From Rhodobiaceae bacterium (GTDB lineage Bacteria; Pseudomonadota; Alphaproteobacteria; RS24), in contig JAHEGN010000003.1 in assembly GCA_024645085.1 (NCBI GenBank), positions 1 to 53,876 of the forward strand: a stretch of DNA of 53,876 bases. The letters are read 5' to 3'. Below the pieces are notes generated by a model. It was not told where the DNA came from. It did no database searches and saw only the letters and a program-made list of their open reading frames with translations. Numbering within the stretch: the first letter of the stretch is position 1; every line of letters begins with the position of its first letter. Both the position numbers and the translations under genes were made by a program. This document shows, piece by piece, positions 35,771 through 44,882 of the stretch.

Positions 35771-37477
35771 TTAGTCGTCTTCACGATTCAAGGCTGCACC
35801 GAGAATGTCACCCAATGAGGCGCCACTGTCTGATGAGCCATATTGTGCGACGGCTTCTTTTTCTTCAGCAATTTCGAGGGCCTTAATCGACAGGCCGACA
35901 CGACGGTCGCGCTTGTCAAGATTGGTCACCATAGCGTCGAGCTTATCGCCAACGCTGAAACGCTCTGGACGCTGATCTTCACGGTCACGTGATAGGTCAG
36001 AACGACGGATAAAGGCAGACACATCGCCATCACCGACAGAGACTTCCAGACCACCATCATTGACGGCTGTCACTTCGCAGGTCACCGAATCGCCACGGCG
36101 CAGATTGCCGAGGCTCTCAAATGGGTCGCCATCAAGCTGTTTAATGCCCAAGCTGACGCGTTCTTTTTCCTGATCGACATCAAGCACAACCGCTTCAACG
36201 GTTTGGCCTTTGGTGAATTTGGCCAAAGCCTCGTCACCTGATGCGTTCCAATCGAGGTCAGAAATATGCACCATGCCGTCAATTTCATCTTCCAAACCAA
36301 CAAATAGACCGAATTCAGTGATGTTTTTCACTTCGCCGGAAACTTTCGTGCCAGATGGATATTTGGCTGAGAAATCTTCCCATGGATTTTCCATGCATTG
36401 CTTCAGACCCAGTGAGATGCGGCGTTTTTCAGCGTCGACTTCCAAAATCATCACTTCAACTTCTTGCGAGGTTGAAACAATTTTTCCCGGATGGACGTTT
36501 TTCTTCACCCAGCTCATTTCTGAGACGTGGACAAGGCCTTCAATGCCTGAGCCCAGTTCAACAAATGCACCATAGTCAGTGATATTGGTAACTTGGCCTT
36601 TGACTTTGCTTTCCAGCGGGAAGCGTGCGGTCACATCATCCCATGGATCGCTTTCCAGCTGTTTCATGCCAAGGCTGATACGTTGGGTTTCAGAGTTGAT
36701 TTTCACAACTTGAACTTTCACTGTCTCACCAACAGTCAGAACTTCTGACGGGTGGTTGACGCGACGCCATGCAATATCGGTCACGTGCAACAGGCCGTCG
36801 ACACCGCCTAAATCAACAAACGCACCATAATCAGTGATGTTTTTGACGACGCCTTCAACGGTTTGACCTTCGACCAGATTTTGGACGATTTCACTACGGG
36901 CTTCAGCGCGGCTTTCTTCCATAATGGCACGACGTGAGACAACAATATTGCCACGGCGACGATCCATTTTCAGAATTTGGAATGGCTGCGGTGTGTTCAT
37001 CAAAGGCGTGACGTCACGCACCGGACGAATATCTACTTGGCTACCAGGCAAAAACGCTGTGGCGCCGTTCAAATCGACAGTGAAGCCACCTTTGACGCGA
37101 CCAAAGATGACGCCTTCAACGCGCTCTTCAGCTTCAAATGATTTCTCAAGATTGACCCAGCTTTCCTCGCGACGGGCTTTGTCACGCGACAATACTGCGT
37201 CGCCATTGGCATTTTCAATGCGCTCGAGGAAAACTTCAACTTCATCGCCGGTTTTCAGTTCAGCGGCAGTGCCAGCCATTGAGAACTCACGCAAAGGCAC
37301 GCGGCCTTCAGTTTTCAAGCCAACGTCGACAATCACCAAATCATTTTCAATGGCGGTGACGCGGCCTTTGATAACACTACCTTCAATCGGCGAGTTATCG
37401 GAAAAGCTCTCTTCTAAAAGGGCTGCAAAATCTTCTGTTGTTGGATTCATATCCGACATATTGGTTGTTTTAGACAC
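35771..37477 (-). CDS. rpsA: 30S ribosomal protein S1
   Basis: The 568-residue protein binds mRNA on the 30S subunit through six S1 (OB-fold) repeats, visible as repeated blocks such as ITDYGAFVDLGGVDGLLHVTDI and ITEFGLFVGLEDEIDGMVHISDL. The start is uncertain. GTG at 37477 (reading MSKTTNMSDMNPTT) has AGGAG eight bases upstream and is preferred over the ATGs at 37459 and 37450. It follows cmk and precedes ihfB, the usual order. An intrinsic terminator ends the transcript. Confidence 0.96.
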   Translation of the reverse strand: MSKTTNMSDMNPTTEDFAALLEESFSDNSPIEGSVIKGRVTAIENDLVIVDVGLKTEGRVPLREFSMAGTAAELKTGDEVEVFLERIENANGDAVLSRDKARREESWVNLEKSFEAEERVEGVIFGRVKGGFTVDLNGATAFLPGSQVDIRPVRDVTPLMNTPQPFQILKMDRRRGNIVVSRRAIMEESRAEARSEIVQNLVEGQTVEGVVKNITDYGAFVDLGGVDGLLHVTDIAWRRVNHPSEVLTVGETVKVQVVKINSETQRISLGMKQLESDPWDDVTARFPLESKVKGQVTNITDYGAFVELGSGIEGLVHVSEMSWVKKNVHPGKIVSTSQEVEVMILEVDAEKRRISLGLKQCMENPWEDFSAKYPSGTKVSGEVKNITEFGLFVGLEDEIDGMVHISDLDWNASGDEALAKFTKGQTVEAVVLDVDQEKERVSLGIKQLDGDPFESLGNLRRGDSVTCEVTAVNDGGLEVSVGDGDVSAFIRRSDLSRDREDQRPERFSVGDKLDAMVTNLDKRDRRVGLSIKALEIAEEKEAVAQYGSSDSGASLGDILGAALNREDD

Positions 37478-37629
37478 AAGTGTGTCTCCTAAAAATGCCA
37501 ACTGCTTAAACCAGCGGACTTCCCATCATATCTGGCGTATTGGGGGGATTACCTCAAACACGCGAAACAGCGCCACTCGGGCGAAAGGGCAGGGTTGAAT
37601 TGTGCTATTGGCGGGTTAGATTTCGGGGC

Positions 37630-38283
37630 TTATCTCGCGATAAAGGCCAGAGCCGCTTGAAGCGCCTCTTCTATAGACAAATCTGAGGTATCTAGCAAGT
37701 GCGCATCTGCTGCTTGTTTCATTGGCGCAATAGTGCGCTGGCTGTCGCGCGCGTCGCGGTCTTGAATGTCTTGTAAAACCGTCGCCAATTCTAACTGATC
37801 ATCATCTTGACGCAATTCCAGAAACCGGCGCTCAGCGCGCACTTGCGGGCTGGCGGTAACAAATAATTTATGCGCTGCTTCAGGGCATACAATGGTGCCA
37901 ATATCGCGACCATCTAATATGGCACCGGCTTTGCCTTCTGGCGGGTTGTGGGCAAAATCGCGTTGCGCTTGCAAAATACAGGCTCGCACTTGCGGCTTTG
38001 CGGCAACTAAAGAGGCGGCAATACCGGCTTCTGCGGTGCGCAGGGCGGCACGTGTTTGCGCATTATTGAGGCTTGTCATATCGAGTTGTTGAGCCGCTGA
38101 TAGGGCTGCCGCATCATCGGCCGGGTCGCTGCCTGTGCTCAACACATGTACACCAACGGCGCGATAAAGCGCTCCTGTATCAAGATAGGCATAGTCAAAA
38201 TGCGTCGCCAACCGCCGCGCAAGCGTGCCTTTGCCAGAAGCGGCTGGGCCGTCGACGGCAATAATCACGATATTATCGCTCAA
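37630..38283 (-). CDS. cmk: Cytidylate kinase
   Basis: A 217-residue (d)CMP kinase. The P-loop GPAASGKGT is at residues 12-20, the DTGALYRAV substrate segment follows, and DGRDIGTIVCP and RDARDSQRTIAPM are the family CMP-binding and lid motifs. Its start overlaps the end of aroA by 11 bases, and rpsA lies 150 bases downstream, the widespread aroA-cmk-rpsA order. Confidence 0.96.
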   Translation of the reverse strand: MSDNIVIIAVDGPAASGKGTLARRLATHFDYAYLDTGALYRAVGVHVLSTGSDPADDAAALSAAQQLDMTSLNNAQTRAALRTAEAGIAASLVAAKPQVRACILQAQRDFAHNPPEGKAGAILDGRDIGTIVCPEAAHKLFVTASPQVRAERRFLELRQDDDQLELATVLQDIQDRDARDSQRTIAPMKQAADAHLLDTSDLSIEEALQAALAFIAR

Positions 38284-39643
38284 AACTGACCCCTAATTCT
38301 TCCATTAAGCTGAAAAATGTTGGGAAACTGGTTTCAATCATTGACGTATCGTCAACGCCAATCGGCGCGGCACTGGTCAGTCCGAGCACCAGAAATGACA
38401 TGGCAATGCGGTGGTCGTGGCGGCTTTCAACTGTGCCACCGCCGGCGACGCGTGCCTGCCCGCATCCGCTGACCGATAAACTGTCCTCACCTTCTTCGAC
38501 GGTGACACCATTGGCCCGCAAGCCATCAGCAATGGCGGATAAACGGTCGCTTTCTTTGACCCGCAATTCGTGCAGGCCAGCCATATATGTTGTGCCCTCG
38601 GCGCAGGCCGCGGCCATGGCCAGAGCTGGGTATTCGTCAATCATTGAGGGCGCAATATCCGCGGCAACCTCAACCGCCTTGAGCTGGCTATAGCGCACGC
38701 GTAAATCGGCGACACGTTCGCCAGCCTGCCGGCGTTCATCGCAAATTTCAATATCTCCCCCCATATCGCGCAACACCCTGATCAGGCCGTCGCGTTGAGG
38801 GTTGAGCATGATGTTTTTCAACACAACGTCTGAGCCCGGCACACATAGTGCCGCCACCATTGGGAAGGCCGCTGATGAGGGGTCACCCGGCACGTCAATA
38901 TTTGTGGCCCGCAATTGCGCTTCGCCAGTCAGGGTGACAATGTGCTGATCTCCTTGCATCTGGCTGTCAACCGTGGCGCCAAACAGGCGCAGCATATTTT
39001 CGCTATGGTCTCGGGTAATCGGTGTTTCGCGCACAATGGTCTGACCAGGCGCGTTTACACCGGCCAGTAAAATGGCTGATTTGACTTGCGCCGAGGCAAC
39101 CGGCGAAACATAGTCGATGGGCATGGCCATTGGCGGGCCCGCCAGTCGGAGCGGCAATGTGGTTTTTTCATTGGCGGTGATTTGCGCCCCCATCAAAGCC
39201 AGAGGATTGGTCACGCGGGCCATCGGTCGGGCCGATAAAGAGGCGTCACCCGTAAATTCGGCGCTAATACCGGCGCCGGCCACAACCCCCATCACCAAAC
39301 GCGCGCCGGTGCCTGAATTGCCAAAGTCGAGAGCGGCCTCGGGGCTGCGCAGGCCAGCCGGGCCAACCCCAGTCACTTGCCAAATGCCGTCGCCGAGGCG
39401 CTGTATTTGCGCGCCCATTTGCTGCATCACGCTGGCTGTTGCCAAAACATCTGTGCCTTCTAACAGGCCGGTGATGCGGCTACTGCCAGTCGCCATTGCC
39501 GAGAGAATAAGGGCGCGATGCGAAATCGACTTGTCACCAGCCATGATGACGCTACCGGCAAGCGGGGATTTACAAATATGGGCAATTGCAGGTTTTCTAG
39601 CCGGTTCCAAAGACCCGGACGAGGGTTCGGTTTGTGACGTCAT
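38273..39643 (-). CDS. aroA: 3-phosphoshikimate 1-carboxyvinyltransferase (EPSP synthase)
   Basis: A 456-residue shikimate-pathway enzyme joining shikimate-3-phosphate with PEP. Substrate-binding GDKSISHR is at residues 36-43, NSGTGARL around 130, RVKESDRLSA and DHRIAMSFLVLG near the C terminus. The NSGTGARL form with alanine after glycine resembles class II, less glyphosate-sensitive enzymes, although sensitivity is not shown here. It leads the aroA-cmk unit and is divergent from the FYDLN-acid gene. Confidence 0.95.
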   Translation of the reverse strand: MTSQTEPSSGSLEPARKPAIAHICKSPLAGSVIMAGDKSISHRALILSAMATGSSRITGLLEGTDVLATASVMQQMGAQIQRLGDGIWQVTGVGPAGLRSPEAALDFGNSGTGARLVMGVVAGAGISAEFTGDASLSARPMARVTNPLALMGAQITANEKTTLPLRLAGPPMAMPIDYVSPVASAQVKSAILLAGVNAPGQTIVRETPITRDHSENMLRLFGATVDSQMQGDQHIVTLTGEAQLRATNIDVPGDPSSAAFPMVAALCVPGSDVVLKNIMLNPQRDGLIRVLRDMGGDIEICDERRQAGERVADLRVRYSQLKAVEVAADIAPSMIDEYPALAMAAACAEGTTYMAGLHELRVKESDRLSAIADGLRANGVTVEEGEDSLSVSGCGQARVAGGGTVESRHDHRIAMSFLVLGLTSAAPIGVDDTSMIETSFPTFFSLMEELGVSFER

Positions 39644-39789
39644 GCCATGGTTTTCACCAATTTAGCCGAGCGCGTCAAGTGGGCCGTGTGCGGATATTTT
39701 GCAAAAACCAATATTTGTTTTTGACACTCGCCGCGCTTCATGGCAATCAAACGAGTGTTAAAATATTAGGCTCTTTCAGGGAATGTAAT

Positions 39790-40170
39790 ATGGTTGACCC
39801 AAAACTTGGAACAAAACGTAGTTGTGAGGCCTGCGAGGCCAAATTTTACGACCTTAATAAGAATCCGGCTGTCTGTCCTAAGTGCAGCCACAGTTTTGAC
39901 CCGACAGCGGTGATTGCCGCCGTTGCGACGCGCAAAATTGAACCAAAGGTTGAGCCAGAAGTCGAAGACAATGAAGATGAGTTGGATAACGACGATGACG
40001 CGTTGAGCCTCGATGCCATGGTCGATGATGAAGTCGATGATGACGATGACGAGGATCTGCCAGCTTTCGACGACACGCCCGACGATGATACCTTGCTCGA
40101 TGATGACGAAGACGTCGACGATGACGATGACGACGCGGTATTCCTTGATGACGACGACGACGATATTTAG
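39790..40170 (+). CDS. FYDLN-acid family protein (TIGR02300)
   Basis: A 126-residue protein of unknown function found almost only in alphaproteobacteria. The N terminus forms a probable zinc ribbon with Cys12, Cys15, Cys29 and Cys32 around the namesake AKFYDLNKNPAVCPKC. From about residue 55 to the end it is nearly all aspartate and glutamate, a disordered polyanionic tail. The family TIGR02300 is defined by exactly this layout. The ATG at 39790 (MVDPKLGTKR) is the family start; a longer frame extends upstream without support. It lies between divergent aroA and a tRNA-Ala, its normal place. Confidence 0.9.
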   Translation: MVDPKLGTKRSCEACEAKFYDLNKNPAVCPKCSHSFDPTAVIAAVATRKIEPKVEPEVEDNEDELDNDDDALSLDAMVDDEVDDDDDEDLPAFDDTPDDDTLLDDDEDVDDDDDDAVFLDDDDDDI

Positions 40171-40287
40171 TTTTGCGGTCGATATTTTATCAGCGGCAAT
40201 GAAATAACGTTTTTGCGACAAATTTTTGTTGATTAGCGCGGCGCGTTGGATTAGCTTCCGCTCGCTACTCGATATTCGTGAAGCGAA

Positions 40288-40363
<76 letters not shown>

Positions 40364-40479
40364 TTTTCCCAAAATTATAATCCATAGTCATAATAAGCGT
40401 GACGGCGCATTGTGTGTTGCGGCGCCCTGTGCCAATTTGAGCACTCTTCAGATTGAAAATTATCAGCGGGTCGAGTCGG

Positions 40480-41706
40480 GTGACTGTTAAGCCAAAAAAA
40501 ATTCTGATTATAGGTGCTGGCATAGGTGGGCTGACGACGGCGCTTGCATGTCTGCAGCGAGGCTTTGAAGTGCAGGTTTTGGAACAGGCGCCAGCCCTTG
40601 AAGAAGTTGGGGCGGGTATTCAAATTCCGCCCAATGCCAGCAAAATATTGGCCGCTCTCGGGCTTGAGCAAGAGATTGCGGCACGCGCTTTTCGTCCACA
40701 GGAACTAGAAACGCGCATGGGCCAAAGCGGGCAGCAGGTGTTTTCCATCGCCTTAAATGCCAAAACCCTAAACCATTGGGGCGCTGCTTATTACCATATT
40801 CATCGGGCCGATTATGTGGCGGTTTTAAGCGCCGCACTGCAGGCCCGCGCCAAAGACGCTTTGGTGTTGAATGCCACCTTCAGCCATTATCAGCAAACCG
40901 CTGACGCAGTGGTGGCGCATATGACCGACGGGCGCCAATTTTTAGGCGACATCTTAATTGGTGCTGATGGCCTGCGCTCTCGCGTGCGGCAGCAAATTCT
41001 TGGCCCCGAGCAGCCGCGTTTTACTGGCAATATGGCGTGGCGCGCAGTCGTGCCCTTGACGGCGCTTGATCATCCGCCGCCGCCCAATGCCTGCGTGTGG
41101 ATGGGGCCAGGTCGCCATGCCGTCACCTATCATTTGGCCGCTGGCTTGGTGAATTTTATTGGCGTCGTCGAAGGTCAAGACTTTGTGCAAGAAGATTGGC
41201 ACACCACAGGCGCGCGCCACCAAGCGGCGGCGGATTTTGCCGATTGGCATCCGATAATTACCGGTCTTATCGACAAAGCCGAAGCTCTGCATTGCTGGGC
41301 TTTATATGACCGCCAAACGCTCAGCACTTGGTGTGATGGGCGCGTCGTCTTGCTCGGTGATGCGGCACACCCGATGTTGCCATTTATGGCGCAGGGCGCC
41401 GCCATGGCGGTGGAAGATGGTTGGGCGCTGGCTGATTGTTTGGCGGCTCAAGCGTCCCATTCGCCCCATGCCCAGCAAGACATTGCTGACACTTTGCGCG
41501 CTTTTCAAAACCGTCGTTTGCCGCGCACAATGGCAGCCCAGAATGCCTCGCGGCGTAATATGAAAACATTTCACCGGTCAACGGTGGTTTCGCAATTGGC
41601 CAATTATGGGCCAATGTGGCTGGGTGGAAAATTGGCACCCCATTTGGTGCGCCGGCGTCTGGATTGGCTTTATCGCTATGATGAAACAGCGGTTGCTATT
41701 GGCTGA
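40480..41706 (+). CDS. FAD-dependent aromatic monooxygenase
   Basis: A 408-residue group A flavoprotein hydroxylase related to salicylate and 6-hydroxynicotinate monooxygenases. The FAD motif IIGAGIGGLTTAL is at the N terminus, GADGLRSRVR (DG motif, FAD/NADPH) in the middle and LLGDAAHPMLPFMAQGAAMAVEDG (GD motif) toward the end. The substrate is unknown. The start is uncertain: GTG at 40480 (MTVKPKK) is chosen, with TTG at 40453 as an alternative. It begins about 115 bases after the tRNA and ends overlapping the convergent phosphotransferase by 11 bases. Confidence 0.87.
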   Translation: MTVKPKKILIIGAGIGGLTTALACLQRGFEVQVLEQAPALEEVGAGIQIPPNASKILAALGLEQEIAARAFRPQELETRMGQSGQQVFSIALNAKTLNHWGAAYYHIHRADYVAVLSAALQARAKDALVLNATFSHYQQTADAVVAHMTDGRQFLGDILIGADGLRSRVRQQILGPEQPRFTGNMAWRAVVPLTALDHPPPPNACVWMGPGRHAVTYHLAAGLVNFIGVVEGQDFVQEDWHTTGARHQAAADFADWHPIITGLIDKAEALHCWALYDRQTLSTWCDGRVVLLGDAAHPMLPFMAQGAAMAVEDGWALADCLAAQASHSPHAQQDIADTLRAFQNRRLPRTMAAQNASRRNMKTFHRSTVVSQLANYGPMWLGGKLAPHLVRRRLDWLYRYDETAVAIG

Positions 41707-43102
41707 CTTGCCATTTTTCCCGTGCCACACTGAGCCCGGCATAACGCGGCTGATGCATGGTTAGGCGCTCCAATGCCGAGAGACGCAAATGCGTCCATAG
41801 CCCGTCGGTTGCCAAATTCATTTGGCCGTTATAAAGCGCAGCACATAGCTCGCCATGGCTGACCCCAAGGGCGGCCAAACGTTGCTTGGCTGCCGCCTCA
41901 AAATGCGGGCCATAATCCGTCATGCGCTGAATAATGGACAAACTATTGGCGCCGACGCGGGCGTTAAATAAATGACTGCCGGTCTCGCGGGCAATCAAAT
42001 CATCTTTCATCCAGTCGGTTATGGCGGTCAATAATTCGCTGATTTGTGGCTCGGCCGATTGTACGGTAGTTTGCGGCAAACCAAACGGAACAGCCAAGGG
42101 TCCGCTGAGGCCTGCGTCATCTTCCAACATTAACAGCAAATCAAGCTCAACCTCTGAAGCGCGTGTACCAATCAAGGCGCGCTCCATGGAGCGATCAAGG
42201 CCTTTGCGCCAAATATCGGTCATTTTGAGTGTCATCATGCCCCAGCGCAAAGTCGCATAGACCAGCCAAAAATTAAACCGCTGGCGGTCGATGCTCTGCC
42301 CGCTGGCGCGCTGATAGGCGGCCAATAGATCATCAATTTGGCCGACACCGCCAACCGGTCGGTCATAATTGCCAAACCGCCAAGACGGCATGCACAGCCA
42401 AGCCAAATCTTCGGCTGGGTCGCCAATATGTGCCAATTCCCAATCAAGCACAGCCGACATGCCATTGGCGTCGACCAATAAATTGCCCATGCGAAAATCG
42501 CCATGCAACAAGCGAGCTGGCACTTCTTTGGGCATGTTTTTTTCAAGCCAATTTAGGGCGTAAGAATAGACCGGAATTTGCACGCCAAACATGTCCAGCG
42601 CCGCTTTCAAATTGGTCAGATTTTGCTCAATGCTTAAGGTTGGCAAATCGACAGTGACGCGTTCGGGCGCGATGGCGTGAATTTTGGCCAATTGTTCAGC
42701 GCATTGGTTGGTAAATTTTTCAAGCGCCGCGGCATAATCTGGATCTTTGAACAGTTTATAGGGCAAGGCTTCACCCTCGACTCGCGCCATCACAAAACCA
42801 ACGCCAAGATCGTCTTCAGCGGTCAGTCGACCAATCACTTGCGGTGCGATGACGCCATTTTCATAAGCTAAGGTCACGACGCTGGCTTCATGGTTCAATG
42901 ACAGGCCGCCGCTGTTTTCTGTCGGCGGCACACCACCGGGATGGCGGCGCAAAATAAGCGGCTGTCCGGCGCATTCGAAAGCCCAAATTTCCATATTTGC
43001 GCCAGCCGTCAGGCGGCTCACATTTTGTGGGTAATCGTTAAAATGGCGCTGGCAGAAAATCTGCAACCCATCATTGATTTTGCTACGCGTATCGACTGTC
43101 AT
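41696..43102 (-). CDS. Aminoglycoside-phosphotransferase-fold protein (ACAD10/11-like)
   Basis: A 468-residue protein with a kinase fold of the APH superfamily, as found in the N-terminal part of ACAD10/11. The catalytic loop HGDFRMGN is at about residues 200-207 and the metal-binding DWELAHIGDPAEDLAWL about 220. A C-terminal extension of about 140 residues is unassigned. Relatives often accompany acyl-CoA dehydrogenases and are thought to phosphorylate hydroxyacyl groups, but none is adjacent here. The ATG at 43102 is preferred to an upstream TTG at 43138; neither has a clear ribosome site. It is not evidence for aminoglycoside resistance. Confidence 0.8.
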   Translation of the reverse strand: MTVDTRSKINDGLQIFCQRHFNDYPQNVSRLTAGANMEIWAFECAGQPLILRRHPGGVPPTENSGGLSLNHEASVVTLAYENGVIAPQVIGRLTAEDDLGVGFVMARVEGEALPYKLFKDPDYAAALEKFTNQCAEQLAKIHAIAPERVTVDLPTLSIEQNLTNLKAALDMFGVQIPVYSYALNWLEKNMPKEVPARLLHGDFRMGNLLVDANGMSAVLDWELAHIGDPAEDLAWLCMPSWRFGNYDRPVGGVGQIDDLLAAYQRASGQSIDRQRFNFWLVYATLRWGMMTLKMTDIWRKGLDRSMERALIGTRASEVELDLLLMLEDDAGLSGPLAVPFGLPQTTVQSAEPQISELLTAITDWMKDDLIARETGSHLFNARVGANSLSIIQRMTDYGPHFEAAAKQRLAALGVSHGELCAALYNGQMNLATDGLWTHLRLSALERLTMHQPRYAGLSVAREKWQVSQ

Positions 43103-43214
43103 GGCCGCATGATAGTGGTAAGCTTGGCTGTCGGTCAAACCAACAATTGATGATATTGGCTTGCCATAAGAGGCCTCAGCGACTTAAGGTCTTGGTCTAT
43201 AAATGGAGAAAGTC

Positions 43215-44066
43215 ATGAGTGAAAAAGCATATAAGCCAGCTAAAATATGGACATGGAACAAAGGCAATGGCGGACGTTTCGCCAATATCAACCGGCCAAT
43301 AGCCGGGGCGATTGAAGATAAGCAATTGCCGGTTGGCAAACATCCATTCCAGCTTTACTCATTGGGCACGCCCAATGGCGTGAAGGTGACGGTGATGCTT
43401 GAGGAATTGCTCGAGCTGGGTCACAAAGGGGCTGAATATGATGCATGGCTGATTAATATTGGCGAGGGCGATCAATTCGGCAGCGGCTTTGTTGAGATTA
43501 ATCCGAACTCGAAAATTCCAGCGCTGATGGATCGCAGTGGCGAGCAGCCGAAACGGTTATTTGAATCAGGCGCCATGCTGATGCATTTGGCGGAAAAATT
43601 TGGCGCTTTTTTGCCTGCCAGTGGCACGCCGCGTAGCGAATGTTTGTCGTGGCTGTTCTGGCAAATGGGCAGTGCGCCCTATCTCGGCGGCGGGTTTGGC
43701 CATTTTTATGCTTATGCGCCCGAGCCGATGGAATATTGCATCGACCGTTTTGCCATGGAGGTGAAACGGCAGTTGGATGTGTTGGATCAGCATTTGGCTA
43801 ATCATGAATATATGGCTGGCGATGAATATACGATTGCCGATATCGCTATTTGGCCATGGTATGGGGCAATGGCCAAAGGTTTGCTCTATGAAGCCGGCGA
43901 GTTTTTACAGGTCCATGAATATACCAATCTTATTCGCTGGACAGACCAAATTGCGCAACGCCCAGCGGTTAAGCGTGGGCGTATTGTCAATCGCCCATGG
44001 GGTGAGGAAAAATCACAACTGGCCGAACGCCATGACGCCAGCGATTTTGATGGACTGAACGTCTAA
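43215..44066 (+). CDS. Glutathione S-transferase, YghU type
   Basis: A 283-residue Nu-class (YghU/YfcG-like) GST. The thioredoxin-fold domain contains LYSLGTPNGVKVTVMLEEL, where the Thr-Pro-Asn near the helix N terminus replaces the Tyr/Cys of other classes, and INPNSKIPALMD with the cis-proline. SGAMLMHLAEKFG binds glutathione. The C-terminal helical domain includes GDEYTIADIAIWPWYG. Related enzymes have disulfide reductase and peroxidase activity with glutathione. GGAG before the ATG at 43215 fixes the start. An intrinsic terminator follows within 30 bases. Confidence 0.9.
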   Translation: MSEKAYKPAKIWTWNKGNGGRFANINRPIAGAIEDKQLPVGKHPFQLYSLGTPNGVKVTVMLEELLELGHKGAEYDAWLINIGEGDQFGSGFVEINPNSKIPALMDRSGEQPKRLFESGAMLMHLAEKFGAFLPASGTPRSECLSWLFWQMGSAPYLGGGFGHFYAYAPEPMEYCIDRFAMEVKRQLDVLDQHLANHEYMAGDEYTIADIAIWPWYGAMAKGLLYEAGEFLQVHEYTNLIRWTDQIAQRPAVKRGRIVNRPWGEEKSQLAERHDASDFDGLNV

Positions 44067-44094
44067 AGCGTTTACGCCTCAATGAGTTAATAAG

Positions 44095-44125
44095 ACGGTG
44101 GCAGAAATTCTGCCACCGTTTTTTT
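44095..44125 (+). terminator. Intrinsic terminator of the YghU-type GST gene
   Basis: ACGGTGGCAG and CTGCCACCGT pair around AAATT and are followed by TTTTTTT. It sits immediately after the stop of the convergent hpf, whose last codon overlaps the T-run, so the stem may serve both transcripts. Confidence 0.88.
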
Positions 44126-44720
44126 AGGCGACAGCGGTTTTGCTATCGTCTTCATTTGGTTCAAGTTCGAGCCAGCCGATATTATTATCGCTGCGCGTAT
44201 ACACCAGATTGAGCCGGTTTTGCGATAGGGTGCGGAAAAGCACGAAACTATCATCGCCCAGTTCGAGCTGCATCACCGCCTCGCTAACTGACAAATGCGG
44301 CACCCGCTTGCTGTTTTCGGCAACAATCACTGGCGCATAATCTTCAGGCAATTCCTCTGTATCGGCTTCCGGCGCCAATATTTTTTCTGGCGCACTCGGC
44401 ACCACATCGTTGAGGCGCCGTTGGCCATCGTGGCTTTTTAGGCGTCGCTTATAGCGGCGTAATTGTTTCTCAATTTTGGTAATTGATTGGTCAAAGCTCA
44501 AATACACATCGGCGTCGCTGCCTGAGGCGTGCAGGTAAAAGCCGCTGTCTAAATGCATGGAACAAGCGGACTCAAAATTATGTCCTTGTTTGGAGAAGGT
44601 GACATTTACATCTGCCGGCCGATCAAAATATTTGCTGATTGCTTCGCTAAAACGCTCTTCCACATGGGTGCGCAGGGCTTCGCCAGTTTCCATATGTCTT
44701 CCGGTAATATGAATATTCAT
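44124..44720 (-). CDS. hpf: Ribosome hibernation promoting factor, long form
   Basis: A 198-residue long HPF. The N-terminal ribosome-binding domain (about 1-100; MNIHITGRHMETGEALRTHVEER) blocks the decoding centre, and the C-terminal domain (about 140-195; VSEAVMQLELGDDSFVLFRTLS) dimerises to form 100S ribosomes in stationary phase. AAGGAGAGAAC precedes the ATG. In many alphaproteobacteria rpoN lies between lptB and hpf; here there are only 162 non-coding bases. Confidence 0.93.
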   Translation of the reverse strand: MNIHITGRHMETGEALRTHVEERFSEAISKYFDRPADVNVTFSKQGHNFESACSMHLDSGFYLHASGSDADVYLSFDQSITKIEKQLRRYKRRLKSHDGQRRLNDVVPSAPEKILAPEADTEELPEDYAPVIVAENSKRVPHLSVSEAVMQLELGDDSFVLFRTLSQNRLNLVYTRSDNNIGWLELEPNEDDSKTAVA

Positions 44721-44741
44721 GTTCTCTCCTTTTCTTTGGCT

Positions 44742-44761
44742 TGCTGCTTTGGTTTGCAGCA
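44742..44761 (-). other. Small leader hairpin upstream of hpf
   Basis: TGCTGC and GCAGCA pair around an eight-base loop, ending 21 bases before the hpf start codon and close to its ribosome binding site. A translational control role is possible, but the stem is short. Confidence 0.25.
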
Positions 44762-44882
44762 CACCATCTGCTTGCGGTTAGCGCCACAGCAGGCGGAGAC
44801 ATCAGGCTCACGCCTGTAGGTGACTATGCACAGTAAAATTGTGCCTCAAATTTGAATTAGAGTCTAGCGCTGCCCGAGGCGT

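Noticed and set aside
41696-43102. Aminoglycoside resistance kinase.
   Set aside because: The fold and HGD motif match, but the length and overall sequence fit the ACAD10/11-like housekeeping or catabolic group; no resistance-gene context.
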